Of a stretch of 64,000 nucleotides of DNA, positions 55,370 through 63,956 are shown piece by piece. Positions within the stretch are counted from its first letter, which is position 1; every line of letters starts with the position of its first letter. The stretch is from an uncultured Oceanospirillales bacterium (GTDB taxonomy: Bacteria > Pseudomonadota > Gammaproteobacteria > Xanthomonadales > SZUA-36). The notes beneath the pieces are model-generated. The model was not told where the DNA came from and did not search any database. It saw nothing but the letters and a program-made list of their open reading frames with translations. Location of the stretch: assembly GCA_913055655.1 (NCBI GenBank), contig CAJXKA010000001.1, forward strand, positions 1 to 64,000. The letters run 5' to 3'. The position numbers and the translations under genes were made by a program.

Positions 55370-56541
55370 TGGACGACAAGCGCAAACGAGGGATCGGCAC
55401 CCGCGCCATCCACGCCGGCCAGTCGCCGGACCCGTCCACCGGTGCTGTAATGACGCCGATCTACGCGACGTCGACCTATGCCCAGCGCAGCCCCGGTGAC
55501 CACCAGGGCTGGGAGTATTCACGCTCGCACAACCCCACGCGCAAGGCCTACGAGGACTGCGTGGCCGACCTGGAAGGCGGCGCCCGTGGCCTGGCGTTCG
55601 CATCCGGCATGGCGGCGACTTCCACGGTGCTGGAGCTGCTGGACAGCGGCGACCACGTGGTGGCCATGGATGACCTGTATGGCGGCACCTTCCGCGTCTT
55701 CCGCGGTGTGCGCGAGCGTAGCGCCGGGCTGTCGTTCACCTTTGCACCCATCGAGGACCCGGTTTCACTGTGGGACGCGATTCGCCCCGAAACGAAGCTG
55801 GTCTGGGTGGAAACGCCCACCAACCCGATGCTGAAGCTGGTGGACATCAAGCGGGTGGCGGATATCGCACATGAAAACGGCGCCCTGCTGGTGGTCGACA
55901 ACACTTTTGCGACACCGGTGCTGCAGCGCCCGCTGGAACTGGGCGCGGATATCGTCGTCCACTCGGCCACCAAGTACCTGAACGGCCATTCCGACATGGT
56001 CGGCGGCCTGGCGATCACCGCCGATGCCGACCTGGGCGACCGGCTGTGGTACCTGCAGAACGCGACCGGCGCCATCCAGGGCCCGTTCGACAGCTTCCTG
56101 GCCCTGCGCGGCCTGAAAACCCTGCACCTGCGCATGGCCGCGCACTGCGCCAACGCGAAGGCCATCGCGGAAAAGCTGGCCGATGATGACCGGGTCGAAC
56201 GCGTGATCTACCCGTCGCTGCCCGGCCATGCCAACGGCCAACTGGTCGGATCGCAGATGGGCGGGCAGGGTGGCGGTATCGTCAGCCTGGTGCCGAAGGG
56301 CGGCCCGGACGCCGCGCGTCGGTTCATGGAGAACGTGCGCCTGTTCACGCTGGCGGAATCACTGGGTGGCGTCGAGAGCCTGGTCAATCACCCGGCCGTG
56401 ATGACCCACGCCTCGGTGCCGCGCGAGCACCGCGAGGCGCTGGGCGTGACCGACGACCTAGTGCGCCTGTCCGTGGGCGTCGAGGACCTGGACGACCTGC
56501 TCGCTGACCTGGACCAGGCACTGGCGGCCGCAATCGCATAA
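55369..56541 (+). CDS. Cystathionine gamma-lyase (or gamma-synthase)
   Basis: 390 residues, fold type I PLP enzyme of the Cys/Met metabolism family. ATSTYAQRSPGDHQGWEYSR, AFASGMAATSTVLELL, and the Lys in VVHSATKYLNGHSDMVGG are signatures; SLGGVESLVNHPAVMTHAS near the C-terminus. Pairing with the beta-synthase favours gamma-lyase (cystathionine to cysteine) over MetB, but sequence alone does not separate them. Confidence 0.9.
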   Translation: MDDKRKRGIGTRAIHAGQSPDPSTGAVMTPIYATSTYAQRSPGDHQGWEYSRSHNPTRKAYEDCVADLEGGARGLAFASGMAATSTVLELLDSGDHVVAMDDLYGGTFRVFRGVRERSAGLSFTFAPIEDPVSLWDAIRPETKLVWVETPTNPMLKLVDIKRVADIAHENGALLVVDNTFATPVLQRPLELGADIVVHSATKYLNGHSDMVGGLAITADADLGDRLWYLQNATGAIQGPFDSFLALRGLKTLHLRMAAHCANAKAIAEKLADDDRVERVIYPSLPGHANGQLVGSQMGGQGGGIVSLVPKGGPDAARRFMENVRLFTLAESLGGVESLVNHPAVMTHASVPREHREALGVTDDLVRLSVGVEDLDDLLADLDQALAAAIA

Positions 56542-56555
56542 AGAGGGAGAAAGTC

Positions 56556-57536
56556 ATGCAGCGAGTTTCCCAATGGATTGGTGTTTGGGTTGCGGCGATG
56601 GCCGTACCGTTCATGGCGACCGCGTCCGATGCGCCCGTCGACACGTTCCTGGCCGCGTTGGAGCCCTATTGCGGCAAGGCCTTCGCGGGTGAGGTCCTGG
56701 TCGACGAACCGGCGACCGGCGACAACGCCTTCACCACCCAGCCGCTGGTGATGCACGTGGCCGAATGCGGCGAGGACGAGATTCGAATTCCGTTCCACGT
56801 GGGCGATGACCACAGTCGCACCTGGGTCCTGACCCGCGTCCCCGGAGGCCTGCGTCTGAAACACGACCACCGGCACGAAGACGGCAGCGAAGACGCCGTG
56901 ACGATGTACGGCGGCACGACCGCCGCTGCGGGCACGGCGAACCGGCAGGAATTTCCGGTCGATGATGAATCCATCGCCATGTTCAGGCGAGAGGGCCTGG
57001 ATGCTTCTGTCACCAATACCTGGGCGATGGAAATCGGCCCGGGTGACCGTTTCCTGTACGAGCTCTCGCGCCCGGGCGGGCGCCTGTTCCAGGTGGAATT
57101 CGACCTGGCGACACCCGTCGCGACCCCGCCGCCGCCGTGGGGCAGCGAAACCATTGTTATCGACGGGTTGCAGTGGACCAGGGCCACCAATGGCGAGAAC
57201 ATCAAGTGGCCCGAGGCGCTGGAATATTGCGACCAGCTGGACCTGGCCGGTTACGAAGACTGGCGTTCACCCACGCTGGCGGAGCTGGCGTCGCTGCATG
57301 AACCCGATGCGGCAGGCGGCGAGTCCATTCGCAGTCCGTTCGTCATCGGCGACTGTTGCGTCTGGAGCGGCGAATCACTGGTCGACCGCCCCGCCGAGGA
57401 CGGCGACGAAACCGCCGGCGGCCCCGAGCGTTATCACTGGGGTTTCATGTATGACGGTGGGCTGGAGTACTACGCCGTCCACGTCTTCGATGACGGCAGG
57501 GCGCTGTGCGTCCGCGACCCGGGCGCTCACCAGTAG
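56556..57536 (+). CDS. Exported protein with unknown N-terminal domain and DUF1566 (Lcl) C-terminal domain
   Basis: 326 residues. Signal peptide MQRVSQWIGVWVAAMAVPFM (cleaved near ATASDA). Residues about 28-185 are a domain I do not recognise (FLAALEPYCGKAFAGEVLVD; LRLKHDHRHEDGSEDAVTMY; GPGDRFLYELSRPGGRLFQV), with Cys pair C38/C70 or so. Residues about 190-325 are DUF1566-like (GLQWTRATNGENIKWPEALE, YCDQLDLAGYEDWRSPTLAE). GAGGGAG before ATG 56556. It ends 10 bp inside the convergent membrane gene. Confidence 0.7.
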   Translation: MQRVSQWIGVWVAAMAVPFMATASDAPVDTFLAALEPYCGKAFAGEVLVDEPATGDNAFTTQPLVMHVAECGEDEIRIPFHVGDDHSRTWVLTRVPGGLRLKHDHRHEDGSEDAVTMYGGTTAAAGTANRQEFPVDDESIAMFRREGLDASVTNTWAMEIGPGDRFLYELSRPGGRLFQVEFDLATPVATPPPPWGSETIVIDGLQWTRATNGENIKWPEALEYCDQLDLAGYEDWRSPTLAELASLHEPDAAGGESIRSPFVIGDCCVWSGESLVDRPAEDGDETAGGPERYHWGFMYDGGLEYYAVHVFDDGRALCVRDPGAHQ

Positions 57537-58003
57537 CCGATCATCCGGCCACAGGTGACCACCGCCAGCCAGGTCAGTAATGATGCGGCACCGCACACGC
57601 GTAATATTGCGGGGTCAGCCGGCGCCGGGGTATCGCCGGCGGTCACACGCCGCCAGGCGGGAAGGCGCGAGATCACCAGGACATTGACCAGGCCCAGGCC
57701 GATCAGCGGAAACTTGGCGTAGATGAACGGGTTGCCGTGGTACTCGGTGGTATTGAAGGACAGCATCATGACCCCGCTGATCGCGGCCACTACGAAGCCG
57801 CCGGCGGCCAGGGGAACGGTCGGGCGGAGCAGGCTGGTGGCCGGAATCGACCGCCACACGCCGAGCAGGCGAAGGTCCAGCACCAGCACGGCGCCAAACA
57901 GCGTGGCGACGCCCAGGATATGGGCCAGGTTCAACAGCCCGTAAGTCCAGATGCCCAGGCCGCGAAGGTATTCCGCCAGCGCAGAGCCCTCCAGCCAGGC
58001 CAT
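57527..58003 (-). CDS. Four-helix membrane protein (DUF6644-like)
   Basis: 158 residues. Four membrane segments (YGLLNLAHILGVATLFGAVL; VPLAAGGFVVAAISGVMMLS; LIGLGLVNVLVISRL; ASLLTWLAVVTCGRMIGYW). Its frame continues past the upstream gene's stop with VLLDSLLYEWMAWLEG, but no start precedes MAWLEG, so ATG 58003 is used. A copper/PQQ-like or DUF6644 identity is suggested only by the paired DUF6152-like gene. Confidence 0.6.
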   Translation of the reverse strand: MAWLEGSALAEYLRGLGIWTYGLLNLAHILGVATLFGAVLVLDLRLLGVWRSIPATSLLRPTVPLAAGGFVVAAISGVMMLSFNTTEYHGNPFIYAKFPLIGLGLVNVLVISRLPAWRRVTAGDTPAPADPAILRVCGAASLLTWLAVVTCGRMIGYW

Positions 58004-58033
58004 CCACTCGTACAGGAGACTGTCCAGGAGGAC

Positions 58034-58417
58034 TTACTCGGGCGGGTAGACGTCGAACACCTGGTCTTCCCAGACCACGCGCCGGATCTTGGCTTCGAAC
58101 ACTGCCGGATCTTCGTTACGTGAACCGTAGACGGTGACCGTGGCGCCCACCGGAATGACATCCTCGGTCAGTCCGGCGCGGTGGGTGCGGGGCCCGGGCG
58201 CCAGCGTGATGTCCCAGAGCTGGTCGTCGGCGTCGCGAATCTGCATGGTGCCGTGCGCGCCGGACAGCTTGACGCCGGTCACCACGGTGCCGGTCACCTC
58301 GACGTCGCCGGCGGTGTTGCCGGACCAGCCGTGGTGGGCGGCAACGGGCATAACAAACAGCATGAATGTGAAGGCCGCTAAAAGCGTCAACAGCGGCTGG
58401 GGTCGTTTCAGTGACAT
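58034..58417 (-). CDS. DUF6152-like exported protein
   Basis: 127 residues from ATG 58417; GGGAGC upstream. Signal peptide (PLLTLLAAFTFMLFVMPVAA) then HHGWSGNTAGDVEVTGTVVT, an OB-fold-like pattern shared by the DUF6152 family, including TVYGSRNEDPAVFEAKIRRV. Its short exported fold and linked membrane partner suggest a small envelope function. No catalytic residues are evident. Confidence 0.72.
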   Translation of the reverse strand: MSLKRPQPLLTLLAAFTFMLFVMPVAAHHGWSGNTAGDVEVTGTVVTGVKLSGAHGTMQIRDADDQLWDITLAPGPRTHRAGLTEDVIPVGATVTVYGSRNEDPAVFEAKIRRVVWEDQVFDVYPPE

Positions 58418-58456
58418 GTCGGTGCTCCCGTTCAGAGATGCACCGATCATATCAGG

Positions 58457-59260
58457 TCAGGCGCCCGTCACCTGTACGTGATCGAGCAGGCCTTCGAGCT
58501 CCAGCGCCAGGCGCTGTCGCTGGTAGGCCAGCGTCCAGCGGCAACAGATCGCGGCAACACCCAGTGCCGCCAGGGTGATCGGAATCGACAGCCATCCACC
58601 CAGCCCATAGCCGAAGACCAGCGCGGTCATGCCCAGCGCCATTCCCCAGCCCCAGGCGTGCCCGTTGCGCAGTTCGCTGGTGTCCAGCGTCAGCGTCAGC
58701 AATGATGACGACGGACTGACCGGTGCGGCAACGATCTCCAGGTGACCGAACCTGGCCAGCTCGTTGCCATGGCCGCTCATGTCCAGTGACCGCTCCAGGC
58801 GGCGCAGCCAGCTCTTGTCCGGCGTCCACACCGAGTAGGTCTTGTTCTTGCGAATGGGGCGCAGCTGCTCCTGGTCGCGCAGCCGGGCCTCGACCCGTTC
58901 CTTCACCTGCTGCGGGTCGCCGTCGACGACACGCTTGACGCGCACCCAGGGCGGCCCGACCAGCTTCGACACCCACGGCAGCAGGTCGCGGGTTTTCGGG
59001 GTCAGTGCTTCGGCACGGACCTCGGCGATCGCCCGTCGCACGTGCCGGGCATCGAGCCCGACTTCGCCGGCGATGGAGACAATCTCGTCCTCGGACAGGT
59101 TTCGCCCGCTGGATTCACCGGCCGCGTACTGCAGCGCGCTGGCCCGGGCGACGATCTGCTCCAGTTGCTCGGCGGGCAGGTCAAACGGCGTCGGGGGCGG
59201 CGCCTCGGCGCGGCGGTCGACCGATTCCAGTTTCGGTCGGGTGTTGTCATTTTGGGTCAC
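58457..59260 (-). CDS. Membrane-anchored protein of unknown function
   Basis: 267 residues. N-terminal soluble 170 residues, with a helix-turn-helix-like portion (LSEDEIVSIAGEVGLDARHV, RRAIAEVRAEAL), then two membrane helices (GWGMALGMTALVFGYGLGGW; SIPITLAALGVAAICCRWTL). I do not recognise the family. The short repeat of basic residues (RIRKNK-like) suggests the soluble part faces the cytoplasm. It is divergent from the rhodanese gene. Confidence 0.6.
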   Translation of the reverse strand: MTQNDNTRPKLESVDRRAEAPPPTPFDLPAEQLEQIVARASALQYAAGESSGRNLSEDEIVSIAGEVGLDARHVRRAIAEVRAEALTPKTRDLLPWVSKLVGPPWVRVKRVVDGDPQQVKERVEARLRDQEQLRPIRKNKTYSVWTPDKSWLRRLERSLDMSGHGNELARFGHLEIVAAPVSPSSSLLTLTLDTSELRNGHAWGWGMALGMTALVFGYGLGGWLSIPITLAALGVAAICCRWTLAYQRQRLALELEGLLDHVQVTGA

Positions 59261-59449
59261 GTGCGTGTCTCCGGGTGAATGGACCAGTCACCAGGATGAT
59301 GCAAAAGCCGGGCCATATCGCAAGTCACTGATATTATTGGCGACAAATGACCCATTTTCACCTGGCCCGGCCACCCGGTTGGCGAAAAGCGCGATATTAT
59401 GGGCCATTCGCCAGGTCATGAACCCTGGGCCGAAAAAGGAGTTGGACAC

Positions 59450-59869
59450 ATGAAACGACTGTATCACCTGGCCATCGTGCTGCTGGCCGCCTCCGCTTCT
59501 GCATGGGCAGGGCCCGAAACCTTTTCGCCCGATGACGTCCCGCTGGTGGACCGTGCGAAACTTGAGCACTACCTGCAGGACCCGGCGACATTCACCCTGG
59601 TCGACGCCCGCACACCGGAGGAATACGCCGCCGGCCACATCGACGGCGCCATCAACGTGCCCGTACAGGACTGGGAAGCCACCCTGGACCGCTTGCCGGC
59701 GGACCGGGCCACGCCAATTGTCGTGTATTGCCGGGTGGGTCGCCGCGCCAGTGCGCTGATGGCGGCGCTGGAATCGCAGGGCTACCACACGGTTGAGGTG
59801 TTGCCGAAACGACAGATGTCATGGACCGGCGACACGCAACCGGCGATCGACCCCGACGGCGGGCTTTAA
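59450..59869 (+). CDS. Exported rhodanese-like protein
   Basis: 139 residues from ATG 59450; AAAGGAG upstream. Signal peptide (HLAIVLLAASASAWA). Rhodanese fold with active Cys94 in VYCRVGRRASALM, VDARTPEEYAAGHIDGAINV. Sulfurtransferase in the periplasm; thiosulfate or a redox target possible. Confidence 0.9.
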   Translation: MKRLYHLAIVLLAASASAWAGPETFSPDDVPLVDRAKLEHYLQDPATFTLVDARTPEEYAAGHIDGAINVPVQDWEATLDRLPADRATPIVVYCRVGRRASALMAALESQGYHTVEVLPKRQMSWTGDTQPAIDPDGGL

Positions 59870-59891
59870 ACCGGACCCGGAGGCCGGGGAA

Positions 59892-60341
59892 TTACTCGGC
59901 CTTCTCCACCAGCGTGTCGCCCACGGCGCCGGCGTAGAACACCACGATCTCGACGGGCTCTTCATGCTCGTTGGTGCCCTGGTGCCAGGTCCCCACGGTT
60001 TCCACGATGGTGTCGCCGGCGGCCAGGTACAGTTCCTCGCCGGTCTTCGTCGTCACTTTCAGGCGGCCCTTCACCATGTAGCCGGCGTTGATCACCGGGT
60101 GCCGGTGCCAGGGCAGCACGGTGTGACCGGGAATCGTGTACTTCAGGATTGTGACCTGGGGCATGCCGTCCGGGTAGCGCGGCAGGTCGACGCCGTCCCA
60201 GCTGGTGGTGGCCTCGGCCAGTGACTCGACCGTGACACCGGGCACGTCGCGCGCGCTCGCGGAGTCGACGACGGCGCTGACCAGCAGGAGCGGAACCACC
60301 ACGGATAGCCAGAACACCCGGGGCGTCATGCTCGCTTTCAT
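59892..60341 (-). CDS. Exported cupin-domain protein
   Basis: 149 residues from ATG 60341 (GGAAGG upstream). Signal peptide (FWLSVVVPLLLVSAVVDSAS), then cupin motifs PWHRHPVINAGYMVKGRLKV and GDTIVETVGTWHQGTNEH (metal-binding His and Glu). Single cupin barrel, substrate unknown. It begins 1 bp after the stop of the membrane gene at 60343, so the two are an operon. Confidence 0.83.
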   Translation of the reverse strand: MKASMTPRVFWLSVVVPLLLVSAVVDSASARDVPGVTVESLAEATTSWDGVDLPRYPDGMPQVTILKYTIPGHTVLPWHRHPVINAGYMVKGRLKVTTKTGEELYLAAGDTIVETVGTWHQGTNEHEEPVEIVVFYAGAVGDTLVEKAE

Positions 60342-60342
60342 C

Positions 60343-60756
60343 TCAACGTTTCCTTCCGGACAGTCGCCAGCCCAGCCATGCCATCGGCAGGTAGGCGCCC
60401 AGCAGGTCCAATGCGGAAAACCAGGCCGGCGAGGGCAGGACCAGGACATTGGCCAGTCCACCCATCATGAAAAACACGCCCACCAGCATGGCCACCAGGA
60501 GCCGGCGCGAGGCGGCAATCAGCGACGCCACCAGTGCACCGACCAGGGTGCCCAGTGCGTGGGCAAGAAACGGGAACAGGAAGTGTTTCGGTTCAAACAG
60601 CGGGATGGAGGCCTGCAGGCTTTCGATCGAGGATACATCCGTGCCCTCGGGAGGCGGGATAATGTGACCACTGACCACGACCAGCGCCATGTTGACGGTA
60701 CCACCGACCAGGATGCCGACGATAACCGCGAGAATATTGCGCAGGATGTATCCCAT
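60343..60756 (-). CDS. Small four-helix membrane protein
   Basis: 137 residues, four hydrophobic segments (ILAVIVGILVGGTVNMALVV; FLAHALGTLVGALVASLIAA; LLVAMLVGVFFMMGGLANVL; SALDLLGAYLPMAWLGWRLS). I do not recognise a specific family. It is upstream of the cupin gene in one operon. Confidence 0.7.
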   Translation of the reverse strand: MGYILRNILAVIVGILVGGTVNMALVVVSGHIIPPPEGTDVSSIESLQASIPLFEPKHFLFPFLAHALGTLVGALVASLIAASRRLLVAMLVGVFFMMGGLANVLVLPSPAWFSALDLLGAYLPMAWLGWRLSGRKR

Positions 60757-60795
60757 AAGCGCTGACTATAACTGAACTTTACGCCTGCACGGTAC

Positions 60796-61218
60796 TTAAA
60801 CGGCCGGCGCCAGGCGGCAGTCCCGGTAGGCATCCAGGTCCGGAGCGTCGCAGTACACCAGGTCGACATAGGCGTTGCGCTCGAACCAGAAAACCTCCAG
60901 GTCCCACAGGCAAAAGGAATACTTCGCAGGGTCCTCGACCCAGCCATCGCCTTCGTGCACCGATACCGACGTGAATAACTCGTTGTCATTGCCCCACCAG
61001 GCGAGCACCAGGTAACGGTAGGTCGCGCCCTCGTGAAAGATCACAAACGCGGGCGTATTGGGCCAGTTGACGGCTTTCTGCCGCTTAACCTCCGCCAGGC
61101 GCGCCAGGTATGGGCCCTGGTCGACGGGTGCATCCAGCGCGGTGATGGTGTAGAGCTTGATGTTGTCTTCATCGCGCCAGTCCTGGCGGGACTCAATGTT
61201 GCGGGGCTTGAATACCAT
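60796..61218 (-). CDS. Conserved hypothetical protein
   Basis: 140 residues, soluble, no signal. The sequence MVFKPRNIESRQDWRDEDNI and VLAWWGNDNELFTSVSVHEG, rich in aromatic residues (DLEVFWFERNAYVDLVYCDA), is not recognised. It lies 12 bp after an SDR gene on the same strand, so a shared transcript is likely. Confidence 0.6.
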   Translation of the reverse strand: MVFKPRNIESRQDWRDEDNIKLYTITALDAPVDQGPYLARLAEVKRQKAVNWPNTPAFVIFHEGATYRYLVLAWWGNDNELFTSVSVHEGDGWVEDPAKYSFCLWDLEVFWFERNAYVDLVYCDAPDLDAYRDCRLAPAV

Positions 61219-61230
61219 GGCCGGTGTGCC

Positions 61231-61992
61231 TCAACGCATGCCACGATGCTGGGCGCCATCGACGCTCAGGCACTCGCCGGTCACCCACTGGCTGCGGGGT
61301 GAGCACAGGAATACCGCGGCATCGGCGACTTCTTCGGGTGTGCCCAGGCGCCCGGCCGGGATCGATGACCGGACACTTTCGTAAAGCCCCGGCTCCGTAT
61401 CCTTCACGTGCGCCCACAGCCCGCCCGGGAACTCGATGGAGCCGGGCGCGATGGCGTTGGCCCGGATGCCCTTGTCCGCGTGGATCACCGCGAGTTTCTT
61501 GGCGTAGGCGATCAGGGCCGCCTTCGATGCCGCGTAGGCGAAGCACGGCGACGGGTCGGATTCCAGGCCCGAGATCGACGACACCAGCAGGATCGAGCCG
61601 CCGCCGGATTCGATCATCCAGGGGATGACCGTATCGCAGGCCCGCACGGCCGCCATCACGTCGACTTCCAGGCTGGCCTCCCAGTCCTCCAGCCCCGGCC
61701 CCACGGCCAGCGCGGATGCGTTGTGGACCAGCACGTCGACATTGCCCAGCGCCGCTTTTGCATCCTGGAGAAACGGAATCAGCGACTTCGGATCGCCGAT
61801 ATCGCAGGTCGCGGCATGGGTTTCCGCCCCGAGTGCCCTGATTTCGCGTTCCGTTTCGCGAAGCGCTTCCTCGCCGCGCGCACAGATCGACAGTTTCGCG
61901 CCTTCCGCGGCCAGTCCCAGCGCGATCGAGCGACCGATCCCGCGGCTGCCACCCAGGACGATGCAGTGCTTGTTCTTCAGTTGGAGATCCAT
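61231..61992 (-). CDS. Short-chain dehydrogenase/reductase
   Basis: 253 residues. NAD(P) motif VLGGSRGIGRSIALGLAAEG, Asn in DVLVHNASALAVG, catalytic Ser in LLVSSISGLES and the YxxxK motif AYAASKAALIAYAKKL (Tyr, Lys). FabG-like fold; PAGRLGTPEEVADAAVFLCS is typical of 3-oxoacyl-type SDRs. Substrate not determined. Confidence 0.92.
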   Translation of the reverse strand: MDLQLKNKHCIVLGGSRGIGRSIALGLAAEGAKLSICARGEEALRETEREIRALGAETHAATCDIGDPKSLIPFLQDAKAALGNVDVLVHNASALAVGPGLEDWEASLEVDVMAAVRACDTVIPWMIESGGGSILLVSSISGLESDPSPCFAYAASKAALIAYAKKLAVIHADKGIRANAIAPGSIEFPGGLWAHVKDTEPGLYESVRSSIPAGRLGTPEEVADAAVFLCSPRSQWVTGECLSVDGAQHRGMR

Positions 61993-61999
61993 GTATTTC

Positions 62000-62551
62000 C
62001 TACCTGTTCGCCGCCTCGGGTGCGCTGATCGCCTTGCTGTAAAAACCGGATGGGTCGAAGCAGCACACCCGGCGCTTGCCGGATGCCAGCATATCGCAGG
62101 CGTCTCGAATGCGCTTGGCGCGGGTCGCGGCCTGTTTCGCCGTCGTGATCCAGTGAATCCAGTCCAGACGCGCGATGTTCGTGGTCGCCTCCCAGGTGGC
62201 CCGTGCCTCCGGGTGCGTGGCCAGTGCTTTGCGCAGGTCGACAGGTACCTCAGGGTCCGGCTCTTCGTCTACGGGTGCGATTTCAACGGTGACTTCGTCA
62301 CCGGCTTCTGCGCCTGCCGCCGAGCGCAGGGATTCGTCGATCTTAAGCCAGTGACTTTTCTGGCCGTCGGGTTCGAGCGTCGCCTGGAAGGGCTGACCGT
62401 TGAAAGTGCCTTCGACCGTGGTGCGACCGCGGCGTGGCAGAGGCTCGCTGGCGGATTTCGGCAGGACGACGAACGTCCAGACCTCGCCATCGCCCAGGTG
62501 CGCAGGGCGCTGCAGCCGCGCCTGGAACGTCGATGTGTTTGCGGCGCTCAT
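62000..62551 (-). CDS. YdeI/OmdA-like protein with DUF1905 domain
   Basis: 183 residues from ATG 62551. N-terminal DUF1905 (FQARLQRPAHLGDGEVWTFV; VEGTFNGQPFQATLEPDGQK) and C-terminal OmdA/YdeI helices (LRKALATHPEARATWEATTN; ITTAKQAATRAKRIRDACDM). Role uncertain; relatives are linked to stress or antimicrobial tolerance. Overlaps the DUF1801 gene by 4 bp. Confidence 0.85.
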   Translation of the reverse strand: MSAANTSTFQARLQRPAHLGDGEVWTFVVLPKSASEPLPRRGRTTVEGTFNGQPFQATLEPDGQKSHWLKIDESLRSAAGAEAGDEVTVEIAPVDEEPDPEVPVDLRKALATHPEARATWEATTNIARLDWIHWITTAKQAATRAKRIRDACDMLASGKRRVCCFDPSGFYSKAISAPEAANR

Positions 62552-62949
62552 GTGCCGGGCTCGAGCCGTTCGAGGCGGCCTTTCCGGCGGACCAGGTTCT
62601 TGTAGTCCCACTGGATGTCGCGGGCCTTTCCCAAACAGCACCGCAGGTCGTTGGTGTCGATATCCGTGACATCGTTGTAAAACACCGAGGCGTCCTTGAA
62701 CTTTTTGCCGCGCACGTCGAGCCCGGGCGCTTCAAAATCCGCGCCGCTCCAGAACATCAGCCGGATTCCGGGCTTCTGCTTGCTGTAACCGACGATGGGG
62801 TTGCCGCCCAGGAACCAGACCGGGTGGGCATGCCAGATTCGGTTTTCGGCGCCGACAAGGTGTTCATCGATCTCTTGGGCCAGCAGCTCGCAGATCGCCT
62901 GGTCTTCCGGGTCAAGTTGCTGGTTGTAGTTTGAAGTTTCCGCGTGCAT
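62548..62949 (-). CDS. DUF1801 family protein
   Basis: 133 residues. YdhG-like fold pattern: IWHAHPVWFLGGNPIVGYSK, RLMFWSGADFEAPGLD and KKFKDASVFYNDVTDIDT. Overlaps YdeI-like gene, and the two families often sit together; function unknown. Confidence 0.85.
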   Translation of the reverse strand: MHAETSNYNQQLDPEDQAICELLAQEIDEHLVGAENRIWHAHPVWFLGGNPIVGYSKQKPGIRLMFWSGADFEAPGLDVRGKKFKDASVFYNDVTDIDTNDLRCCLGKARDIQWDYKNLVRRKGRLERLEPGT

Positions 62950-62982
62950 CGCGATTCTCCCGGTGAACGTTCCTGTGCTGAA

Positions 62983-63516
62983 TCATAGAACACGCGTCGG
63001 GGGTTGCTCTCCCTTTGCCGTCGAGAATGCATCGTGATACGTCACGATACCGGCCGGAAATGCACCGCTGAAACTCATCGCCTGGAAAAACTCGGCCGGC
63101 ACCCCCGGCAACACCAGGCCCGGTTCGCACTGGAACCCGAAGCGCTGGTAGTACGCCGGGTCGCCCAGCAGTACGCAACCGGCCGCGCCCATCGATTTCA
63201 GTTCCGCCAGGGCCTGCGTGACCAGGGCGCGGCCGATTCCGTTGCGCTGGTGATCCGGGTGCACGGACACCGGGCCCAGGCCGAACCAGCCGGTGGCGCC
63301 ACTGGATACCTGGACAGGCGAAATGGCGATATGCCCGATGATCTCGCCGTCGATTTCCGCCACCCGGGAGATGGTCAGCGCGCCCGCCGCCCGAAGCGCG
63401 TCGATGATGTCCTGCTCGGTGCCGGACCGGTGCGCCGCGGTCTGGAAGGTCAGGCGAGTAAGCCGTTGTATGCCTGGCGCATCGCCTTTTCGCTCGGGTC
63501 GGATCTCTAAAGTCAT
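62983..63516 (-). CDS. GNAT N-acetyltransferase
   Basis: 177 residues from ATG 63516. Acetyl-CoA motif A: VHPDHQRNGIGRALVTQALA; LGDPAYYQRFGFQ near the end is typical of YhbS-like GNATs. Overlaps the upstream membrane gene (ATGA). Confidence 0.9.
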   Translation of the reverse strand: MTLEIRPERKGDAPGIQRLTRLTFQTAAHRSGTEQDIIDALRAAGALTISRVAEIDGEIIGHIAISPVQVSSGATGWFGLGPVSVHPDHQRNGIGRALVTQALAELKSMGAAGCVLLGDPAYYQRFGFQCEPGLVLPGVPAEFFQAMSFSGAFPAGIVTYHDAFSTAKGEQPPTRVL

Positions 63517-63956
63517 GGCTGAACCTTGCGTGGCGCTGGGCAGGGCCACACCAGGCCGAGGCGTACCGCCACCAGCACCAGCCATTCGGAGACCACGAGT
63601 GCGGTAAACAGCCCGACCGGGTGGCCGGGTATACCGATCACCAGCAGGTAGAGGAGGTAGGCAAGCGCCAGTCCGTTTGAGGCCAGCGCCAGGTGCAGGG
63701 CCAGGGTCGTACCGTTCCACAGCGGATTGAAGATCGCGAGGTTGGTCAGGCCCGTAACGGCGAGCACGGCAAAAGGCAGCAGTAGCGCCAGTCGGTTCGC
63801 AGTGGAATCGGCCCCGCTACCGAAAACGGCATCGGTGACGGCCTGCAGGTGCCCCCAGGCGCCGAGCAGCAGGAAAATGCCCAGCAGGGCCGCGCCGGCC
63901 GAAGCCAGGCGGGGGAGCCAGTTGATGGTGGGCGTGCTCAACGGGTCAGTAGCCAA
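63513..63956 (-). CDS. Four-helix membrane protein
   Basis: 147 residues from TTG 63956 (AGGG 5 nt upstream; TTG 63941 is an alternative). Four membrane segments (AGAALLGIFLLLGAWGHLQA; LALLLPFAVLAVTGLTNLAI; LALASNGLALAYLLYLLVIG; GLFTALVVSEWLVLVAVRLG). Unknown family. The start overlaps the stop of the partial gene at the window edge. Confidence 0.65.
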   Translation of the reverse strand: MATDPLSTPTINWLPRLASAGAALLGIFLLLGAWGHLQAVTDAVFGSGADSTANRLALLLPFAVLAVTGLTNLAIFNPLWNGTTLALHLALASNGLALAYLLYLLVIGIPGHPVGLFTALVVSEWLVLVAVRLGLVWPCPAPRKVQP

